NCBI GenBank assembly: GCA_965652145.1
Contig: CBFGTV010000017.1
Span: 1-53,083 of the forward strand
Source of the DNA: CBFGTV01 sp965652145
GTDB taxonomy: Bacteria > Bacillota > Clostridia > Peptostreptococcales > Natronincolaceae
Length of the DNA stretch: 53,083 nucleotides
Reading direction: 5' to 3'
Shown: piece by piece, positions 8,516 through 16,285 of the stretch
Layout: each line of letters starts with the position of its first letter
Numbering within the stretch: position 1 is the stretch's first letter
Translations under genes and position numbers: made by a program
Notes under the pieces: model-generated
What the model saw: only the letters and a program-made list of their open reading frames with translations
What the model was told of the DNA's origin: nothing
Database searches by the model: none

Positions 8516-9370
8516 GTGGATAAATATGTCATTACTAAAATTCTCAGTAATAATGTAGTTTTAGTTGAAAATGAACAAAATAACTATGTGTTTGTAGGAA
8601 AGGGTATCGGCTTTGGCAGAAAAAAAGGCGATACCCTTGACAGCCTTAAGGAAATAGAACAGAAGTTTATTTCCCTTGAGGGATTAAAGGATGATGAATA
8701 TGACGGCTTTTTTGATACCGTTGACCCTCGCATTATTGAGCTTTGCAAAAAAATCAACGAGCTGGTGGAGGCAGAGCTTGGTCAGGACTTAAGTGCAGGT
8801 ATTAATATAGGCTTAATTGATCACATTAACTTCGCCATCAAAAGGCTTAAAGAGGGCGTTGAAATTGTCAATCCCTTTCTATATGAAACAAAGCTTTTGT
8901 ACCCCCTGGAATATAGCCTTGCCCTACGGGCAGTTATGATGCTGAAGGAAAAGCTGAATATGGATATCCCTGAGGCAGAGGTTGGGTTTTTGGCCCTGCA
9001 TTTTCACGGTGGGATGGGAGCCGGTGACAAAACCAGAGCCCTGGAACATTCAATGGTAATGAATAAAATGCTCCACTATGTGGAGGAAAGGCTGGGAATC
9101 CATTTGGAAAGGGATTCCTTTGAGTATAAACGCTTTTTGATGCATTTAAGCGGTGTGATAAATCGGGCTGAAAAAAAGGAAAAACTGATCAATACATGCC
9201 TTTTTAAGCTTAAGGAGGATCTGGCCATTGAATACAAAATTGCCTGGGATCTTTCTAAAATGATACAAAATGCTCTGAAATTAACCATTAAAGAGGAAGA
9301 ACTAATCTTTATGGCAATTCATATCCATAAATTAAGCGGTATGGAAAACCGTAAGGAGGGTACAAAATAA
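8516..9370 (+). CDS. glcT: BglG-family transcription antiterminator, GlcT type
   Basis: About 284 residues: an N-terminal RNA-binding CAT domain (about 1-55, with KILSNNVVLVENEQNNYVFV), PRD1 (about 60-165) and PRD2 (about 170-280). Conserved PRD histidines are seen in GLIDHINFAI, LALHFHGG, FLMHLSGV and MAIHIHKL. It binds a leader RNA to prevent termination; activity is set by PTS phosphorylation of the PRDs. GTG 8516 is preferred over the upstream TTG because TGGAGGGG precedes it and the CAT domain begins here (MDKYVITK). The RNA target at 9475-9510 and a PTS gene follow directly, matching the GlcT-ptsGHI arrangement of Bacillus. Its terminator stem overlaps its own 3' coding end. Confidence 0.88.
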   Translation: MDKYVITKILSNNVVLVENEQNNYVFVGKGIGFGRKKGDTLDSLKEIEQKFISLEGLKDDEYDGFFDTVDPRIIELCKKINELVEAELGQDLSAGINIGLIDHINFAIKRLKEGVEIVNPFLYETKLLYPLEYSLALRAVMMLKEKLNMDIPEAEVGFLALHFHGGMGAGDKTRALEHSMVMNKMLHYVEERLGIHLERDSFEYKRFLMHLSGVINRAEKKEKLINTCLFKLKEDLAIEYKIAWDLSKMIQNALKLTIKEEELIFMAIHIHKLSGMENRKEGTK

Positions 9371-9393
9371 TGCTAACCCTCCTTACGGTTTTT
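9345..9393 (+). terminator. Terminator of glcT
   Basis: A 17-bp perfect stem (9345-9361 with 9376-9392) ends in TTTT. The stop codon of glcT lies in the loop. Confidence 0.9.
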
Positions 9394-9426
9394 ATCGACA
9401 AAAAATATTAAAAAATTAGAAAAGTG

Positions 9427-9455
9427 TTGTCAAGGAAAACGTTTCATGTTAATAT
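9427..9455 (+). promoter_or_regulatory. Promoter of the EIIBA-ptsH-ptsI operon
   Basis: TTGTCA (9427-9432), 17-bp spacer, TAATAT (9450-9455); start expected near 9462, about 13 nt before the antiterminator target. Confidence 0.75.
9434..9447. promoter_or_regulatory. cre-like site inside the pts promoter
   Basis: GGAAAACGTTTCAT matches 12 of 14 positions of the cre consensus and lies between -35 and -10, where CcpA binding would repress. Confidence 0.4.
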
Positions 9456-9474
9456 GCTATTAAGAATAAATATG

Positions 9475-9510
9475 ATTTACGTGTTACTGATACGATCAGG
9501 CATGAGTAAA
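9475..9510 (+). promoter_or_regulatory. RAT sequence, target of the GlcT antiterminator
   Basis: The core GTTACTGAT...GATCAGGCATGAGTAAA resembles the ribonucleic antiterminator consensus of BglG/LicT/GlcT proteins. It overlaps the 5' arm of the next terminator, so the two structures exclude each other. Confidence 0.8.
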
Positions 9511-9567
9511 AGTATAGGTTAGGAGGGTATTGGCCCCGTCTCTGTGCTTTTGTTCATGCCTTTTTTT
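9498..9567 (+). terminator. Leader terminator controlled by antitermination
   Basis: AGGCATGA (9498-9505) pairs with TCATGCCT (9554-9561) across a long loop, followed by a run of seven T. Confidence 0.75.
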
Positions 9568-9600
9568 ACGTAGAATCATATTAAAAAGGAGATGATATTA

Positions 9601-10368
9601 TTGCTTAGAAAGTTATTTGGACTTGGGAAGAAAAAAGACGACATAGAAGTAATCCATAATGCAAACGATAAAGTAGCAGGACAAATTTTAGAAGCTCTGG
9701 GGGGAAAAGAAAACATTTTGGGCCTGGATGCCTGTGTAACCAGACTGAGGGTTCAGCTTAAGGATATAGTCCAGGCTAACCAGGAGCAAATCAAAGAACT
9801 GGGGGCCACAGAGATATTTTCCAATGGAAGTAATATACAGGCCGTATTTGGTGTTCAATCTGTGAAGCTCAAGCAGGAGATCGAAAAGCTAATAGAAGGC
9901 AAGGAGGGTACCGGGAAGAAAGGGTTTGTAATCCCCTTAGAAGGAAAATTACTTGAGCTCAATCAAGTACCCGATGAAGTCTTCGCCAGCAAAATGATGG
10001 GAGATGGCTTTGCCATTGAACCAAGCCATGGAGAAGTGGTTTCTCCGGTGACTGGTACCATAACCACCATATTTCCTACTAAGCATGCCATTGGTATTAC
10101 CGCTGGGGATGGCCTAGATATTTTAGTTCATATAGGAATTGATACTGTTAACCTTAAGGGAAAGGGTTTTGAGCTTCTGGTTAACGAAGGAGACTCAGTA
10201 CAGGCCGGACAGCCGATTCTTCAAGTGGATTTAGAAGAAATTAAAACCAATGCAAAGTCAATTATTTCACCAATCATCTTTACAAATCTTTCTCAAGACC
10301 AGCACGTTACCTTTAAAGCAGGTACACAGGCGAAGCGGGGCGAGGAAAACGTAGTGATGATTCAATAG
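9601..10368 (+). CDS. PTS glucose-family EIIB-EIIA protein lacking EIIC
   Basis: 255 residues. The EIIB domain (about 15-95) has the active Cys in GLDACVTRLRV. The EIIA-Glc domain (about 105-245) has FPTKHAIGI and the phosphorylated His in ILVHIGIDTV. No membrane segment is present, so this is soluble and cannot transport by itself. It can supply EIIA to TreB, which has none, and EIIB to an unseen EIIC. TTG 9601 (9 nt after AAGGAG) is chosen over ATG 9592, which touches the ribosome binding site. It is first in an operon with ptsH and ptsI and is controlled by the leader terminator. Confidence 0.85.
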   Translation: MLRKLFGLGKKKDDIEVIHNANDKVAGQILEALGGKENILGLDACVTRLRVQLKDIVQANQEQIKELGATEIFSNGSNIQAVFGVQSVKLKQEIEKLIEGKEGTGKKGFVIPLEGKLLELNQVPDEVFASKMMGDGFAIEPSHGEVVSPVTGTITTIFPTKHAIGITAGDGLDILVHIGIDTVNLKGKGFELLVNEGDSVQAGQPILQVDLEEIKTNAKSIISPIIFTNLSQDQHVTFKAGTQAKRGEENVVMIQ

Positions 10369-10423
10369 CTGGCCTCATTGCCAAGCTGATAAATTAGTAT
10401 ATTTCGTTAAGGAGGAAAATAAA

Positions 10424-10684
10424 ATGGAAAAAAACGTTAGTGTACAAAATGACTCAGGTATTCATGCAAGACCGGCGGCAATGCTGGTAAAGGTGGCGGC
10501 TCAGTTTAAATCAGATATTAATATAGAATATCAAGGTAAGGTAATTAATGCAAAATCAATTATGAATATTTTAAGTGCAGGGCTGCAAAAAGGTAATGAA
10601 ATTAAAATTGTTGCCAATGGGCCAGATGAAGAAGCTGCACTGGCAGCCATTGTTGATCTGTTTAATACAAAATTTGGCGAGTAG
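10424..10684 (+). CDS. ptsH: Phosphocarrier protein HPr
   Basis: 86 residues. It has the phosphorylated His14 in SGIHARPAAM and the regulatory serine Ser45 in NAKSIMNIL, equivalent to His15 and Ser46 of Bacillus HPr. It carries phosphate from enzyme I to EIIA. The serine site implies HPr kinase and CcpA-type catabolite control elsewhere in the genome. AAGGAGG precedes the ATG, and ptsI begins 15 bp after the stop. Confidence 0.96.
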   Translation: MEKNVSVQNDSGIHARPAAMLVKVAAQFKSDINIEYQGKVINAKSIMNILSAGLQKGNEIKIVANGPDEEAALAAIVDLFNTKFGE

Positions 10685-10699
10685 GCTGGAGGTGTTAAA

Positions 10700-12406
10700 A
10701 TGTTAAAGGCAACAGGTGCTTCTCCGGGATTTGCCCTGGGGAAGGTATTGGTCGTTAGAAATGAGCCCGTTATCCTTGAAAAGGAACCCATTGAAGATAT
10801 TTCTCAGGAAAAAGAAAAGTTTCTGGGTGCCATTGAGGCTTCTAAAAAGGAAATTGAGCAGATTAGAGAAAAGGCATTAAAAGAGCTGGGGGAGCAAAAA
10901 GCAGCTATTTTCGATGCCCATAAAATGATATTGGATGACCCCGAATTAATTCAAGGGACAATAAACAAAATTGAAAGTGAAAGGCTTAATGGAGCCTATG
11001 CCCTTAGTAAAACAGCCGAAGAATTTATTGCTATTTTTGAAGCGATGGATAACGATTATATGAGGGAAAGAGTCGCAGATATAAAAGACGTAACTGATCG
11101 TGTAATTCGTACAATTACAGGGCAAAAGAAAACTGATTTAGCTTCCTTAGAGGAGGATGTTATTCTTGTTGCTCATGATTTAACACCCTCTGAAACCGCT
11201 ACAATGGATAAGGAACGGGTGATGGGCTTTTTAACCAATATAGGGGGCAGAACCTCCCACACGGCCATAATGGCAAGATCCTTGGAGATTCCTGCAGTGG
11301 TAGGTTTAAAAGATATAACTGAAGCCTTAAAGACAGGAGATTTTGCTATATTAGACGGTGAAGGAGGAACTGTAATCGTTAATCCTTCCAAGGAGGAAAT
11401 CAAAAAGTACGAAGGGCTAAAAGAGGCCTATGTTACTGAACGAAAAGCCTTGGATGCCATTAAGGGTCAGGAAAGCATCACGAAGGATGGCAGACGGGTA
11501 GAATTGGCAGGGAATATTGGTACTACCCAGGATATAACAGGCCTGATTAAAAATGATGCCGAAGGAGTAGGACTCTTTAGAACAGAGTTTATTTATATGA
11601 ATCGAGAGACCCTGCCCAGTGAGGAAGAGCAATTTGAAGCCTATAAACAAGTATTGGAAGCGATGAACCCGAAGCCCATTGTCATTCGTACCCTGGATAT
11701 TGGCGGAGATAAAAATCTCTCATACTTGAAAATTGGGGAAGAAATGAACCCATTCCTTGGATATCGTGCCATTCGGCTATGCCTGAAGGAACAAAAAATA
11801 TTCAAAGATCAGTTGAGGGCCTTACTGAGGGCCAGTGTATACGGTAAATTGAAGATTATGTTCCCAATGATATCCAATTTGAAAGAGCTTCTTGAGGCTA
11901 AAGAAGTGCTAAATGAAGTGAAAGCTGATTTAGACAGGGAAGGCATTGCCTATCAACATGATATAGAAGTGGGAATGATGATTGAAGTTCCATCGGCGGC
12001 CGTGATGAGTGATGTGCTGGCAAAACATGTAGATTTCTTTAGTATTGGTACAAATGACCTTATCCAATATACCTGTGCGGTAGATCGAATGAATGAAAAA
12101 ATACATCACCTGTATCAGCCCTTTAACCCGGCCGTGTTAAGATTGATTAAAACAGTCATTGATAATGGTCACCGGGAAGGAATTTGGGTTGGTATGTGCG
12201 GTGAATCTGCCGGCGACCAAAGAATGATACCAATCCTGTTAGGAATGGGATTAGATGAATTCAGCATGAGCCCCTTATCCATTCTTCCGGCCAGAAAGCT
12301 GATCAGAAGCCTGAGCCTTGAGGAGGCCCAAAAACTTGCTGAAGAGGTACTGAAGCTGTCTACTGCTGAAGAGATAGAGAAGTACCTCGAAACTAAAAGC
12401 TTATAA
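10700..12406 (+). CDS. ptsI: PTS enzyme I (phosphoenolpyruvate-protein phosphotransferase)
   Basis: 568 residues, full length. The N-terminal HPr-binding and phosphohistidine region has the active His in GGRTSHTAIMARSLEIPAVVG. The C-terminal PEP-binding TIM barrel has GLFRTEFIYM, FRTLDIGGDK-like RTLDIGGDKN, and the Cys of GMCGESAGD. It transfers phosphate from PEP to HPr. Start ATG follows GGAGG. Last gene of the EIIBA-ptsH-ptsI operon. Confidence 0.96.
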   Translation: MLKATGASPGFALGKVLVVRNEPVILEKEPIEDISQEKEKFLGAIEASKKEIEQIREKALKELGEQKAAIFDAHKMILDDPELIQGTINKIESERLNGAYALSKTAEEFIAIFEAMDNDYMRERVADIKDVTDRVIRTITGQKKTDLASLEEDVILVAHDLTPSETATMDKERVMGFLTNIGGRTSHTAIMARSLEIPAVVGLKDITEALKTGDFAILDGEGGTVIVNPSKEEIKKYEGLKEAYVTERKALDAIKGQESITKDGRRVELAGNIGTTQDITGLIKNDAEGVGLFRTEFIYMNRETLPSEEEQFEAYKQVLEAMNPKPIVIRTLDIGGDKNLSYLKIGEEMNPFLGYRAIRLCLKEQKIFKDQLRALLRASVYGKLKIMFPMISNLKELLEAKEVLNEVKADLDREGIAYQHDIEVGMMIEVPSAAVMSDVLAKHVDFFSIGTNDLIQYTCAVDRMNEKIHHLYQPFNPAVLRLIKTVIDNGHREGIWVGMCGESAGDQRMIPILLGMGLDEFSMSPLSILPARKLIRSLSLEEAQKLAEEVLKLSTAEEIEKYLETKSL

Positions 12407-12415
12407 TTTATATAG

Positions 12416-12442
12416 AAAAAGGAGCCCTGGGCTTCTTTTTTA
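12416..12442 (+). terminator. Terminator of the pts operon
   Basis: GGAGCCC pairs with GGGCTTC around a one- to three-base loop, followed by a T-run. Confidence 0.75.
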
Positions 12443-12542
12443 TATATGAAAAGCTGTATAGAAGCCCTGTTCACAGGAAAGGAATGGATAAGCCACAGCA
12501 AAAATGTTAAAATGAATATAACAGGTCAAAAGGAGTGAGATA

Positions 12543-12962
12543 ATGGAATTTAAACAGTTTGGAACAAAATACGTCATTCGTTTAGACAAAGGGGAAGAAA
12601 TTGTATCGACCCTTAAGGAGTTTTGTCAACAGCAAAAAATTACCCTCGGATGGGTAAAGGGGATTGGCGCCGTTGATCAAGCCACCATCGGGCTCTTTGA
12701 GGTGGATAAAAAAGAGTACCATTCAACTGAGCTTAAAGGCGATTATGAAATCACCAGTCTTTTAGGGAATATCTCGACCATGAATGATGAAGTATATCTT
12801 CATCTTCATATCAATCTTTCCGATAAAGATCATCAAACCTATGGCGGACATCTTAACGCTGCTGTAATCAGTGCTACTGGTGAACTTTTAGTGGAGGCAA
12901 TCGAAGGAACCGTTAACCGGGCCTTTAGTAATGAAGTTGGTTTAAACCTATATCAATTTTAA
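12543..12962 (+). CDS. PPC (DUF296) domain protein
   Basis: 139 residues forming one PPC domain, shared by plant AT-hook proteins and small bacterial proteins. The conserved core WVKGIGAV, the metal-binding histidines in YLHLHINLSD, and the GGHL motif are seen. Bacterial single-domain members are trimers; some are called DNA-binding, but the biochemical function is not established. It stands alone between two terminators. Start ATG follows AGGAG. Confidence 0.8.
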   Translation: MEFKQFGTKYVIRLDKGEEIVSTLKEFCQQQKITLGWVKGIGAVDQATIGLFEVDKKEYHSTELKGDYEITSLLGNISTMNDEVYLHLHINLSDKDHQTYGGHLNAAVISATGELLVEAIEGTVNRAFSNEVGLNLYQF

Positions 12963-12972
12963 TCTTTGTTAT

Positions 12973-13006
12973 CCCCTGGATAAAAAATAAATCCGGGGGT
13001 TTTTTT
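12973..13006 (+). terminator. Terminator of the PPC-domain gene
   Basis: CCCCTGGAT (12973-12981) pairs with ATCCGGGGG (12991-12999) with one wobble, followed by a run of T. Confidence 0.9.
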
Positions 13007-13167
13007 ATGCCCAATAGGTACCTTTCCCTCCAGGCTTCATAAAATACAAATAGACAGTAGACTCAATAGATCATACAGGTATCGGAAGGAGGAAAGCTAG
13101 AAATTGTTTTCATAAAATAGGGTAGGGGATCAAAGAGAAGATAGAACAATTACTTGGAGGGATCAGA

Positions 13168-14208
13168 ATGTTTGCAGGAAAAACCCTTCTCATTACCGGT
13201 GGAACAGGCTCCTTTGGTAATGCAGTATTAAATAGATTTCTAAAATCCAGTATCAAAGAAATTAGAATCTTTAGCCGTGACGAAAAGAAGCAAAGCGATA
13301 TGAGAATTCGATATCAAAGTGATAAAATCAAATTTTACATTGGTGATATTAGAGATTATAATAGCATTTATCAGGCAACAAAGGGTGTAGACTACATCTT
13401 TAACGCAGCTGCTTTAAAGCAGGTGCCCTCCTGTGAGTTTAATCCAATGGAGGCGGTAAAAACCAATATCATAGGAACAAACAATGTATTGGAAGCTGCC
13501 ATAGAAAACGGTGTAAAAAAGGTAATAGGCCTCAGTACAGACAAGGCAGTATATCCAATTAATGCTATGGGGCAATCCAAGGCCCTGATGGAAAAGCTGA
13601 TCATTGCTAAATCAAGGAATTTAAATAAGGGAACGCTTCTTAGCTGCGTACGGTACGGTAATGTTTTGGCCACCAGGGGCTCTATTGTTCCCCGACTGGT
13701 GGAACAAATCAAGCAGGGAGAATGTCTAACCATTACCAATCCCCAGATGACAAGATTCCTCATGTCAATGGATGATGCAATTAATTTGGTCATTCATGCC
13801 TTTAAATATGGCCATAACGGAGAAATCTTTGTACTCAGATCCCCTGCCGCCACTGTAGCAGATTTGGCACAAGCAATAAAGGAAATCTTTAAGATTGAGG
13901 CCGCCACAAAGATTATAGGAATTCGACATGGAGAAAAGTATCACGAAACCCTGGTAACCCACGAGGAAATGGCCAGGGCAGAAGAATTAAAAAATTATTA
14001 TATAATAAAGCCCGATGATCGAGATTTGAATTATGGTAATAATGATGACGTACAAGGAACCCTCTCCGACTCCCTGGAGGCAGGCTATAACTCCTTTAAT
14101 GCTCCCCGCTTATCGGTCAGTCAAATCAAAAAAATACTATTAAAGCTGCCCTATATTAAAGAAGAGCTAAAGGAATATAAGAGAATGTCAGGGGTAAAAG
14201 AAAAATAA
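13168..14208 (+). CDS. capE: UDP-GlcNAc 4,6-dehydratase, CapE/FnlA/WbjB type
   Basis: 346-residue extended SDR. The nucleotide-binding motif TGGTGSFGNAVL is at the N-terminus. The catalytic triad has Met in place of Tyr, MxxxK in AMGQSKALMEK, which marks the CapE/WbjB/FnlA group rather than PseB. Those enzymes dehydrate and epimerise UDP-GlcNAc at the first step toward UDP-N-acetyl-L-fucosamine. The later-step genes (CapF, CapG types) are not nearby and no glycosyltransferase is present, so it is an orphan here. Start ATG follows GGAGGG. Confidence 0.82.
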   Translation: MFAGKTLLITGGTGSFGNAVLNRFLKSSIKEIRIFSRDEKKQSDMRIRYQSDKIKFYIGDIRDYNSIYQATKGVDYIFNAAALKQVPSCEFNPMEAVKTNIIGTNNVLEAAIENGVKKVIGLSTDKAVYPINAMGQSKALMEKLIIAKSRNLNKGTLLSCVRYGNVLATRGSIVPRLVEQIKQGECLTITNPQMTRFLMSMDDAINLVIHAFKYGHNGEIFVLRSPAATVADLAQAIKEIFKIEAATKIIGIRHGEKYHETLVTHEEMARAEELKNYYIIKPDDRDLNYGNNDDVQGTLSDSLEAGYNSFNAPRLSVSQIKKILLKLPYIKEELKEYKRMSGVKEK

Positions 14209-14236
14209 TGATATTAACAACAGCTGAAACGATAGA

Positions 14237-14267
14237 ACGGGGAAGAATTCCCCAGGGGATTCCCCGT
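14237..14267 (+). terminator. Inverted repeat after capE, possible terminator
   Basis: ACGGGGAA (14237-14244) pairs with TTCCCCGT (14260-14267). No T-run follows immediately, so termination is uncertain. Confidence 0.35.
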
Positions 14268-14319
14268 CTGTCGACCTCTCTTTTGACAGGGATATTGTCA
14301 GAATTATATAAAAACAGTA

Positions 14320-14348
14320 TTTACAATTGTAAAGAACTATGATACACT
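14320..14348 (+). promoter_or_regulatory. Candidate promoter of the methionine operon
   Basis: TTTACA (14320-14325), 17 bp, TACACT (14343-14348). It lies about 120 nt before the riboswitch; a closer promoter is possible. Confidence 0.4.
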
Positions 14349-14472
14349 ATAACAATAATTTTTATAGCATTGATCTGGAAGCTTATATTTTGATTAAGGG
14401 GGTTTTTATTACAGAATAACTCAATGGTCTAATCAATTGAAGGTAATTTGTTTTGACCGATAAATAAAATAA

Positions 14473-14582
14473 TCTTATCCAGAGCGGTGGAGGGACTGGC
14501 CCAATGAAACCCGGCAACAGCCAACCTGTTATGACAGGCTGGAAATGTGCTAATTCCTGCAGCCCATGGCTGAAAGATAAGG
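14473..14582 (+). promoter_or_regulatory. SAM-I riboswitch (S box)
   Basis: Classic S-box core: P1 arms CTTATC (14474-14479) and GATAAG (14576-14581), then GAGGGACTGGCCC, ATGAAACCCGGCAAC and GTGCTAATTCCTGC. It binds S-adenosylmethionine. The P1 3' strand AGATAAG can also pair with CTTATCT (14623-14629) in the terminator's 5' arm and loop, giving a textbook antiterminator switch. Confidence 0.97.
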
Positions 14583-14616
14583 AGATTGTGTAAAAGGCAT
14601 ATATAAAAGCATGCTG

Positions 14617-14646
14617 CCGCTTCTTATCTAAAGAGGTGGTTTTTTT
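14617..14646 (+). terminator. Riboswitch-controlled terminator
   Basis: CCGCTTCTT (14617-14625) pairs with AAGAGGTGG (14631-14639) with two wobbles, followed by TTTTTTT. Confidence 0.9.
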
Positions 14647-14719
14647 ATACAATTAAAAACCATCGATCATAAGACAGGAAATAAAAATACCGTGTTGAAA
14701 ATGATAGGGAGGTATTGAA

Positions 14720-15577
14720 TTGAAAATAGCCAATATATACAATGAAAAGAAACCAGTTATTTCCTTTGAGGTCTTTCCTCCAAAAAAAAATCACGATATA
14801 GGCACAATTTATAAAACCATAGAGGGATTAACGGAATTAGGGCCAGATTTTATCAGTGTAACCTATGGAGCAGGGGGAAATGGAGGAAATCAAACCCTTG
14901 AAATAGCATCCTTAATTAAAAATCAATATGGAATAGAGGCATTGGCTCATCTCACCTGTGTCAATTCTGAAAAGGGAACCATTAAAAGAAAGCTGGATCA
15001 GCTACAGGAAAAAGGAATAGAAAATCTACTGGCCCTGCGGGGAGATATGCCTATCAGCGGTGAGGGAAGGCCGGTTAAAGACTACCAATATGCAATAGAT
15101 CTAGTAAAGGATGTAAAGGCATATGGAAATTTTTCAATAGGGGGAGCTGCTTATCCAGAAGGTCACATAGAATGTGATGACATCAATCAGGATATTGACT
15201 GCCTCAAAGATAAGGTAGAGGCAGGGGTTGAATTTTTGATTAGCCAGTTATTTTTCGAAAACCAGCTATTTTATCGGTTTTTAGAGCAATTGAGGGGGCA
15301 GGGGATTCATTGTAAAATATCCGCCGGAATTATGCCTATTTTAAATAAAAAGCAAATTGAAAAAATGATTTTTCTTTGTGGCGCCTCCTTACCAGCCAGG
15401 GTAATTAAGCTGTTGGCACGATATGAGCATCAGCCCGATACCCTTAGAAAAAAAGGAATTGAATATGCGGCTCAGCAGGTTTCAGATTTAATTAAAAATG
15501 GTGTAGATGGAATCCATCTCTATACAATGAATAAGCCGGAAATTGCCAGGGAAATTATGGCTCAATTAAATATATAG
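14720..15577 (+). CDS. metF: Methylenetetrahydrofolate reductase
   Basis: 285 residues forming the MetF beta-alpha barrel. Visible are the SFEVFPPKK start with the catalytic Glu, the FISVTYGAGG substrate-binding segment, the LALRGDMP segment and the FLISQLFF region. It reduces 5,10-methylene-THF to 5-methyl-THF, the methyl donor for MetH. TTG 14720 is the start, 7 nt after AGGGAGG. First gene downstream of the SAM riboswitch. Confidence 0.93.
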   Translation: MKIANIYNEKKPVISFEVFPPKKNHDIGTIYKTIEGLTELGPDFISVTYGAGGNGGNQTLEIASLIKNQYGIEALAHLTCVNSEKGTIKRKLDQLQEKGIENLLALRGDMPISGEGRPVKDYQYAIDLVKDVKAYGNFSIGGAAYPEGHIECDDINQDIDCLKDKVEAGVEFLISQLFFENQLFYRFLEQLRGQGIHCKISAGIMPILNKKQIEKMIFLCGASLPARVIKLLARYEHQPDTLRKKGIEYAAQQVSDLIKNGVDGIHLYTMNKPEIAREIMAQLNI

Positions 15578-15604
15578 CAAGCATATAGACTTTGGGAAAG
15601 AGGG

Positions 15605-16285
15605 TTGAAGAAAATTAAGCTAAGAAAATCAGAAGTATTAAGATACCTTGGTTATCGTGATCAGGCCCTTGACCGGGAGCTGACTCAAATGATCGATAGC
15701 TGTATGGAAGAAATGGAGCAAGCTACAAAGGCCTTCTATGTATATCAAACATTTCAAATTCAACACCAAAATGATGGGATTAAACTGGTGAATACACGGC
15801 TTATTCTTAAGGGCGCAGCCATTGCCTCACACCTCAAGGGCTGTAGCCAATGCGTTATGATGGCGGCTACCCTGGGGGTAGGGGTTGACTTGAAAATAAA
15901 AAGATACCAGCATACCGATATGACCCGGGCGGTGATACTGGATGCCTGCGCTTCTGAAGCCATTGAGGTACTCTGTGATCATGCAGAATCCGTCATAAAA
16001 AATGGAGCCGCCCCTGGCAGCTATCTGACGGGGCGATTCAGTCCGGGCTATGGCGACCTTTCGGTTGAACTGCAGCCAGAGCTAATAAAGCTGTTGGAGG
16101 CTGATAAAAAAATTGGTTTGACAGTGACAGACCATCATTTTCTAGTACCCAGAAAATCAGTTACAGCCTGTATCGGTATTAGTAAAGACCCCACCAAAAA
16201 GGTTGCTGGCTGTGAAGGCTGTCTACAATATCAACATTGCAGCTATAGAAAAGGAGGTTCTGCCTGTGCGGAATTTGATAAATGA
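15605..16285 (+). CDS. Vitamin B12-dependent methionine synthase activation-domain protein
   Basis: 226 residues. It resembles the C-terminal reactivation domain of long MetH proteins, with the SAM-binding segment PGYGDLSVELQPE and a Cys-rich end (CEGCLQYQHCSYR). The domain rebinds SAM and methylates oxidised cobalamin. The downstream MetH ends after its B12 domain, so this gene supplies the missing function in trans. The TTG start at 15605 is preceded by AAAGAGG at short spacing. Its 3' end overlaps metH by 20 bp. Confidence 0.85.
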   Translation: MKKIKLRKSEVLRYLGYRDQALDRELTQMIDSCMEEMEQATKAFYVYQTFQIQHQNDGIKLVNTRLILKGAAIASHLKGCSQCVMMAATLGVGVDLKIKRYQHTDMTRAVILDACASEAIEVLCDHAESVIKNGAAPGSYLTGRFSPGYGDLSVELQPELIKLLEADKKIGLTVTDHHFLVPRKSVTACIGISKDPTKKVAGCEGCLQYQHCSYRKGGSACAEFDK

